The position numbers and the translations under genes were made by a program. 64,000 bases of DNA from Marinibacterium sp050389775. Lineage in GTDB: Bacteria > Pseudomonadota > Alphaproteobacteria > Rhodobacterales > Rhodobacteraceae. The notes under the pieces are model-generated. The model was not told the origin of the DNA and made no database searches. It was given only the letters and a program-made list of their open reading frames with translations. The stretch lies in the NCBI RefSeq assembly GCF_050389775.1, contig NZ_CP177147.1:1-64000 (forward strand), read 5' to 3'. Below are positions 59,279-64,000 of the stretch, piece by piece. Position 1 is the first letter of the stretch, and each line of letters opens with the position of its first letter.

Positions 59279-60385
59279 TCACCGCTTGATGTTGCGGATG
59301 CCGCGTTTTTCCAGGATCGGCAGCACGGTTTCGGCAAAATAGGGGAATTCCTCGGCATAATTGACGAAGGACAGCCCGGTGCCGCCGAACCCCGCATCGA
59401 CAAGCTGTTCGATGCCATCGGCCACCTGTTCGGGCGTGCCGATCAGCGGATAGCCCCCGTGGCCCGCGGCCATGCGCTCCTTGATCATCATCAGCAGGTC
59501 ATGGGGGAAGGATTGCGCCGTGGCAAATTGCACGTCGACCACGTAATCGGTCGCCTTCCAATCGGTCTGTCCCACGTAATAATCATAGAAATCACGGGCT
59601 TCCTGTTCGGTCGGCCGGCAGACCACATGCGAGAAGGTGATCACGTCGATGGGCCGGCCATTGTCGACCGCCCGCGCCTTGATCTCGGCCACCTCTTCCT
59701 TGGACCGCTCGATGTCGATCGCCGGGGTGAACAGGAAATCAGCGTTGTCGAGGGCGAACTTGCGGCCCTCGGCCGAGCCGGCGGCATTCAGGATGGGCAC
59801 AGATCCGCGCTTGGGCTTGGGATCGGTATAGACCTGTTCGAGGTTGAAATACTTGCCGGCCCAGTCAAAGCGGTCGTCATCGGTCCAGAGCTTGCGGATG
59901 ATGTCGTACCATTCCTGGGCATAGCCGTAACGGGTGTCATGATCCTTGGGCAGATCGAGGCCAAGCGCCTTGTATTCCGGTTCGAACCAGCCCGCGACAA
60001 TGTTCAGCCCGGCCCGGCCGTTGCCGATGGCGTCCAGCGTGGCGATCTGCTTGGCCACGACAACCGGATTGTTGACCGCGGTATGCACCGTCGAGATCAC
60101 GGCAATATCCCGCGTCGCGGCCAGCAGGCCGGCCGCCCAGGTCGTGGTTTCCAGGACCGACCGCATGAACTCGATCTCGTCGCCCGGAAAGCCCACCCAG
60201 CGGGCCACGGGCAGCATGAAATCCAGCCCGGCCGCATCGCACATCTGGGCCAGCCGGAGGTTGTCGTCCCAGCTGGCCGACCAGCGTTCGGGTGCCTTGG
60301 TGATCGACATGCCGCCGGAACAATTGGAAGAAAAGGTGCCAAGCTTGAACCGGTCGGGGACCAGCATCGGGTTGATCTGCGCCAT
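59279..60385 (-). CDS. LLM-class flavin-dependent monooxygenase, RutA-like
   Basis: A 368-residue luciferase-like monooxygenase with a TIM-barrel fold. Marks are FKLGTFSSNCSGGMSIT, LDFMLPVARWVGFPGDEIEFMRSVLETTTWAAGLLAATRDI, AVNNPVVVAKQIATLDAIGNGRAGLNIVAGWFEPEYKALGL and YGYAQEWYDIIRKLW. The RGxxG-like and GLNIVAGW segments are closest to RutA, the pyrimidine ring-opening oxygenase, and to DszA/HcbA1-type enzymes. It needs reduced FMN from a separate reductase. The gene lies 27 bases after the racemase-fold gene and follows an amidase and a binding protein, which suggests a heterocycle or amide degradation path. The true substrate is not known. Confidence 0.87.
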   Translation of the reverse strand: MAQINPMLVPDRFKLGTFSSNCSGGMSITKAPERWSASWDDNLRLAQMCDAAGLDFMLPVARWVGFPGDEIEFMRSVLETTTWAAGLLAATRDIAVISTVHTAVNNPVVVAKQIATLDAIGNGRAGLNIVAGWFEPEYKALGLDLPKDHDTRYGYAQEWYDIIRKLWTDDDRFDWAGKYFNLEQVYTDPKPKRGSVPILNAAGSAEGRKFALDNADFLFTPAIDIERSKEEVAEIKARAVDNGRPIDVITFSHVVCRPTEQEARDFYDYYVGQTDWKATDYVVDVQFATAQSFPHDLLMMIKERMAAGHGGYPLIGTPEQVADGIEQLVDAGFGGTGLSFVNYAEEFPYFAETVLPILEKRGIRNIKR

Positions 60386-60412
60386 GGCGAAATGCTCCTG
60401 CAGGTTTGGAAT

Positions 60413-61168
60413 TCAGGGGAAAACGGCCGGAACATGGGCAAAGATGTCGTCCATCGGCCGTTCCGGCGTGTGATACTGGGCGCGCGACTGGGCCAGGCCC
60501 ATCTGCACCAGGGCCTCGGCCGCCTTGTAGGACACCACCCCGGGGTTGATGACCGGCACGGGCAGCACGCGGGCGAGATGGGCATGCGACTGGTGCATCG
60601 TGGTCGAGCCCAGAACGATGACCTCGGCCCCGTCCTCGTCGATTGCGCGGCGGCATTCGGCTTCGAGCGCGTCAAAGATGAAATCTTCCTTGCCGGCCAG
60701 CAGCTCGGCCGTGTCGGGCCGGACACCGACATCCCGCAAGGACGCACAGCGCGGAGCAAGGCCCTGCTCGGCAAGGATCTTCTTGTAGAAGTGGTTCCAG
60801 CGGTCCCACATCGAGACGATGGAAAAGCGCCCGCCCAGCTGGCAGGCCATCAAAAGCGCCGTGGCGCCCGAGCCGACAACCGGGATGTTCAGACGCGCCC
60901 TCAGGGCGGCCACGCCGCTGTCACTCATCGAATTCACGCAGACCGCCGCGCAGCCGTCGCGTTCGGCGCTGACCCCGGCATCATAGACAAAGGCATCGAA
61001 CAGCAATGCCTCCATCTGGTCGCCACCAAGCTGGCCGCCATTGCGGGTACCGACGAAATCCACCGCGAAACCCGGGGCAATCAGATCGGGCGGCAACTGG
61101 GCGGCAAAGGCGTCCAGCGCCTCTTGCGGCAGGGGGATGGGCACGATGACGCGAACGAGATGGGGCAT
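60413..61168 (-). CDS. Asp/Glu racemase-fold protein (maleate isomerase/hydantoin racemase-like) with one catalytic Cys
   Basis: A 251-residue protein of the Asp/Glu/hydantoin racemase superfamily. The first active-site motif is C77-V-N79-S80 (AAVCVNSMSDSGV); the second, usually LGC, reads VLGSTTMHQ with S188 in place of the second cysteine. Two-base racemases and maleate isomerases need both cysteines, so this may act as a decarboxylase, lyase or one-base enzyme like arylmalonate decarboxylase. GGAG seven bases before the ATG at 61168 decides the start. It lies between the amidase and the RutA-like monooxygenase genes, all on the same strand. Confidence 0.8.
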   Translation of the reverse strand: MPHLVRVIVPIPLPQEALDAFAAQLPPDLIAPGFAVDFVGTRNGGQLGGDQMEALLFDAFVYDAGVSAERDGCAAVCVNSMSDSGVAALRARLNIPVVGSGATALLMACQLGGRFSIVSMWDRWNHFYKKILAEQGLAPRCASLRDVGVRPDTAELLAGKEDFIFDALEAECRRAIDEDGAEVIVLGSTTMHQSHAHLARVLPVPVINPGVVSYKAAEALVQMGLAQSRAQYHTPERPMDDIFAHVPAVFP

Positions 61169-61342
61169 GGGGAGACTCCGCATGGTCTGAAGGCAGGGTT
61201 TTCGGCCAGCTTGAATATTTCGAACCCGAAGGGGGTGCGGGCCAAGGGCAGGCGGCTGCATGAGGTTTAAATGCGTTCGGCCTTTGGCGTTTCCGCACGG
61301 CGCGACAGCGGCAAGGGCCGGGCCCGCTCGGAACGAACTCCT

Positions 61343-62710
61343 TCACCTCGAAAGCTCTTCGGGATGCCGCAGATGGTAATCGGTCACGGCCTGAAAGCCC
61401 CTGGCCCCGCGCAGCAGGGTCGCCTCGCCAAAGGCCCGGCCGATCAGTTGCAGGTTGATGGGCAGCCCCGCCGAACAGACCCCGGCCGGGAAACAGACTG
61501 CAGGATGGCCCGAGATGGTGAACGGGCAGGTGAACCGATGCAGCCCGCCAATCAGCTCGTCGCTCCAGGTCGCCATCTGCCGCGAGGTCGGCACCGGGAA
61601 GGACAGGACCGGGGACAACACGCCATCCACCTGGTCCAGCACCGCATCCAGCGCCCCGCGAAAGGCGCGCCGGCGGCGCTGCAAGTCTTCGTAGGCGACG
61701 GCATCCAAGGCCCGGCCACGCCGGATCACATCGGCCAGGACCGGGCCGTAACTGTCTGCATGGGCATCGAAATGATCCCTGTGGGCGATGGCCGCCTCGA
61801 CCGCGCAGATATCGAAGAAATCCCAGATCAGGCGGGACGTGTCGGGCATGGCAACCGGCACGATCCGGCCCCCCTGCGCCACCAGCACCGCAATCGCCGC
61901 CTCCTGCGCCGCGCTGACCTGGGCATCGACATCCACCCCGGCAAACCGCGGATCGACCCCGATGCGAAAGCCGCGCAGATCGCCTGTGTCGCTCTCCACC
62001 CCGCGGGTCGTCGATGTCGCATCCAGCGGGTCATGCCCGGCAATGACCTGATAGATCCGCGCCACGTCCTCGGCCGATCGGGCCAGCGGGCCGACCGTAT
62101 CCAGGCTGGCGGCCAGTTCGTGCACGCCATGGCGGCTGACCCGCCCCCATGTGGGCTTCAGCCCCGTTGTCCCATTCATCGCCGAGGGCAGACGGATCGA
62201 CCCGCCGGTTTCCGTTCCGATTGCAGCGGTCGCCAGCCCCGCGGCCACCGCCACGCCACTGCCCGAGGAGGACGCACCGCACCAGTGATCCGCGCTCCAG
62301 GGATTGACCGGCGCGCCGAAGGGCGGGCGATGTTCGGCATAGGCGCCTTCGGTCATGTTGGCCTTGCCCAGGATCACCGCCCCGGCCGCCCGCAGCCGGG
62401 CCACCACCGTCGCATCCGCACTGGCCCGATGATCCTGGCGCGACGGCATGGCCACGGTTGTCGCAACGCCCTTCACATCGACAATGTCCTTGATGACCAT
62501 CGGCACGCCGGCCAGCGGGCCGGTCAGCTGGCCCCGGTCGACCTGCCGCGCGGCATCCAGGGCCAGATCGGGGGTCAGCGTGACGATGGCATTGTCCCGC
62601 CGCGCCGCAATCCGGGTCAGCTGGTGTTCGGCCAGCGCCTCGGCGCCAAGCGTACCGCCCTCAAGACCGGCCCGGATCCCGGCGATGTCCAGCCAATGGG
62701 CCTGCACCAT
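61343..62710 (-). CDS. amidase signature family amidase
   Basis: A 455-residue amidase of the GatA/AtzF-like family. The Ser-cisSer-Lys triad is visible: K74 in GVPMVIKDIVD, cis-S148 in CGASSSGSG, and nucleophile S171 in IGTETGGSIRLPSA. GLKPTWGRVSRHGV follows. It hydrolyses a carboxamide in the cytoplasm. The ATG at 62710 is chosen; a TTG two codons upstream at 62716 is also in frame. It follows the binding-protein gene after a strong hairpin and precedes the racemase-fold gene by 174 bases, a gap with no recognisable gene. It is probably part of the same catabolic set. Confidence 0.9.
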   Translation of the reverse strand: MVQAHWLDIAGIRAGLEGGTLGAEALAEHQLTRIAARRDNAIVTLTPDLALDAARQVDRGQLTGPLAGVPMVIKDIVDVKGVATTVAMPSRQDHRASADATVVARLRAAGAVILGKANMTEGAYAEHRPPFGAPVNPWSADHWCGASSSGSGVAVAAGLATAAIGTETGGSIRLPSAMNGTTGLKPTWGRVSRHGVHELAASLDTVGPLARSAEDVARIYQVIAGHDPLDATSTTRGVESDTGDLRGFRIGVDPRFAGVDVDAQVSAAQEAAIAVLVAQGGRIVPVAMPDTSRLIWDFFDICAVEAAIAHRDHFDAHADSYGPVLADVIRRGRALDAVAYEDLQRRRRAFRGALDAVLDQVDGVLSPVLSFPVPTSRQMATWSDELIGGLHRFTCPFTISGHPAVCFPAGVCSAGLPINLQLIGRAFGEATLLRGARGFQAVTDYHLRHPEELSR

Positions 62711-62733
62711 GTTCAATTCCCGTCATTCCACCG

Positions 62734-62762
62734 GGGCGGGGCCACGCGTGGCGGCCCCGCCC
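62734..62762 (-). terminator. hairpin between the binding-protein and amidase genes
   Basis: GGGCGGGGCC (62734-62743) and GGCCCCGCCC (62753-62762) form a 10-base perfect stem 8 bases after the binding-protein stop. As after other binding-protein genes here, no U tract follows. Confidence 0.45.
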
Positions 62763-62770
62763 GACGTCGA

Positions 62771-64000
62771 TCAGCTACGCGTGATCTTGTTGGCCAGGAT
62801 CCAGCCGTTCTTGTATTCCGGCACCTCCAGGCTGTCGCGATAGGCCACCGTCAGCACCGATTGCAGCAAGGGCATGGTCACGCCCTGGTCGGTCGCATCC
62901 ATCACGAGCTGCTTGTAGGCCTCGATCCGCGCATCGTAATCCGTCATGCCGAACAGCTCGGTCACGCGCTGCGGGATCTCGCCGGTCTTCCAGGGCGAAA
63001 ACGGCATGTTGGGGTTCAGCAGATAGCCGGCATAGATCTCGGGATCGCCGGTTGCGTTGTCCCAGGAATAGAGCGTCAGGTCGGGCAGCTGACCGGCCCG
63101 GGTCAGCTCGAAATACTTGGCATATTCAATGACTTCCAGTTCGGCCTCGATCCCCACCTGGCCCCACATCTGCACCAAGGCCCGGGCGATGTCGTAATCC
63201 GATGGGAACTGGCCGTTGGTCGTGGCAAAGCTGATCTTGGCCGGGTTGTCGGGGCCATAGCCCGACTTGGCCAGCAGTTCCTTGGCCAGCTCGGGGTCGA
63301 AGGCAAAGTCGTAATCCTCGACATAGCCCGGCGTACCCGGCGAGGCCGCCACGTCGATCGGCACCGCCGCCCCACCGTAAAAGGCGCGCGACAGGGCGTC
63401 CTTGTTGACCGCATGCGACAGGGCCAGCCGCAGGTTGTCATCGGTCAGCGCCTTGTCGGAGTTGACCATCAGCAGGATGATCCGGGTGATCGGCAACAGC
63501 TTGGCCGTCACGCCCGGCGTCTTTTCCAGCCGCTGCGTGTCGCGCACCGGCAGGGCGATGGTCAGGTCGACCTGGCCCGACTGGATCGCGGCCAGCCGCG
63601 CCGAGGGATCCTTGACGATCTGGATGGTCACCGTCTTGATCGGCGCCACGCCACCCCAATAGCCGTCATAGGCTTCCAGCACGATCCGGCTGTCGCGGTC
63701 GTATTGCACCAGCTTGTAAGGCCCCGTGCCCATGGGTTTTTCGCGCAGGCCGTCTTCGCCGACTTCTTCGACATAGGCCTTGGAGACCACGTAAGAGCCC
63801 AGGAAAGCCAACCATTGCGGCGCCGTGGTCATCGGGCGCGAGAAGTTCATCGTCAGTTCGGTCGGCGAGGCAATGTCGACGGTTTCCACCGAGCCCCAGG
63901 TCGAATTGACGTCGATATTGTGGCCGGCCAGGCGACGCCCCATGAAGGTATAGGCCACGTCCTTGGCCGTCATCGGGGTGCCGTCGTGAAAGGTCACGTC
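62771..64000 (-). CDS. ABC transporter substrate-binding protein (SBP_bac_5), 5' end beyond the window
   Basis: The frame is open to the last base, so the N terminus lies to the right of the window; 409 residues are visible. Family marks are VTFHDGTPMTAKDVAYTFMGRR, PMGTGPYKLVQYDRDSRIVLEAYDGYWGG, DPSARLAAIQSGQVDLTIALP and LRLALSHAVNKDALSRAFYGG. It is a periplasmic receptor of the peptide/nickel type and likely captures the substrate for the amidase and monooxygenase encoded downstream. The matching permease and ATPase genes are not in the window and may lie further right. Confidence 0.9.
   Translation of the reverse strand, partial: DVTFHDGTPMTAKDVAYTFMGRRLAGHNIDVNSTWGSVETVDIASPTELTMNFSRPMTTAPQWLAFLGSYVVSKAYVEEVGEDGLREKPMGTGPYKLVQYDRDSRIVLEAYDGYWGGVAPIKTVTIQIVKDPSARLAAIQSGQVDLTIALPVRDTQRLEKTPGVTAKLLPITRIILLMVNSDKALTDDNLRLALSHAVNKDALSRAFYGGAAVPIDVAASPGTPGYVEDYDFAFDPELAKELLAKSGYGPDNPAKISFATTNGQFPSDYDIARALVQMWGQVGIEAELEVIEYAKYFELTRAGQLPDLTLYSWDNATGDPEIYAGYLLNPNMPFSPWKTGEIPQRVTELFGMTDYDARIEAYKQLVMDATDQGVTMPLLQSVLTVAYRDSLEVPEYKNGWILANKITRS

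Overview
The window is a 64 kb stretch of very GC-rich chromosome, about two thirds G+C by eye, with short intergenic gaps and many 1 to 4 base stop/start overlaps. TRAP and peptide-type ABC transporters, MocR, GntR-FCD and RpiR regulators and a pobRA pair all fit an alphaproteobacterium, most likely Rhodobacterales (Rhodobacteraceae/Paracoccaceae). I see no rRNA, tRNA, transposase, integrase, phage gene or CRISPR array. The content is that of a catabolic and transport region of a heterotroph, not a mobile island.

Layout. 1-4892: a truncated AraC regulator, a flavin-binding PNPOx-like protein with a DUF1348 protein, a divergent LysR regulator, a DUF983 protein and a MocR regulator. 4936-11794: a polyamine module (potABCD-type ABC transporter, carbon-nitrogen hydrolase, class III aminotransferase) with a divergent LuxR-type regulator and a repeat-rich promoter region. 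11772-21658: a peptide/nickel-type ABC operon holding two amidohydrolases, with a divergent GntR regulator and a flavin reductase. 22045-26562: an SDR with an orphan TRAP binding protein, a small secreted protein, a DoxX protein and a PhoD-like phosphohydrolase. 26622-29914: pobR/pobA and a secreted serine hydrolase. 30687-31768: an Xre-RES toxin-antitoxin pair. 31775-33325: a third amidohydrolase. 33691-40299: GntR plus a ThDP enzyme, divergent from a beta-hydroxyacid dehydrogenase, a TRAP transporter and a NIPSNAP protein. 40375-47597: an RpiR-controlled oligopeptide-type ABC operon with a fused double ATPase and a DUF6963-like protein. 47692-55055: an iron acquisition operon (FecI, FecR, TonB receptor, HmuTUV-like ABC transporter, O-methyltransferase). 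55299-58547: a TetR/MDR oxidoreductase pair and a CrtI-like FAD oxidoreductase. 58680-64000: a MarR regulator and a cluster of a RutA-like flavin monooxygenase, an Asp/Glu-racemase-fold protein, an amidase and a solute-binding protein cut off by the window end.

How the genes work together. Most modules pair one binding protein and transporter with one to four enzymes and a dedicated regulator, and several have a recognisable palindrome in the promoter gap. The enzymes are mostly C-N bond hydrolases (three amidohydrolases, an amidase, a nitrilase-type hydrolase) and flavin enzymes, so scavenging nitrogen from amides, polyamines and perhaps heterocycles is a plausible common theme. Five of the seven solute-binding-protein genes are followed at once by a strong GC hairpin, which would favour excess binding protein over permease.

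Most worth a second look: the RutA-like/amidase/isomerase-fold cluster at the right end; the ABC operon with two embedded amidohydrolases, one lacking the usual HxH metal motif; the iron operon that joins a FepA/CirA-like receptor to a heme-type ABC transporter and a methyltransferase; and the beta-hydroxyacid dehydrogenase with a sulfolactaldehyde-reductase-like substrate loop beside a ThDP enzyme and a TRAP transporter.
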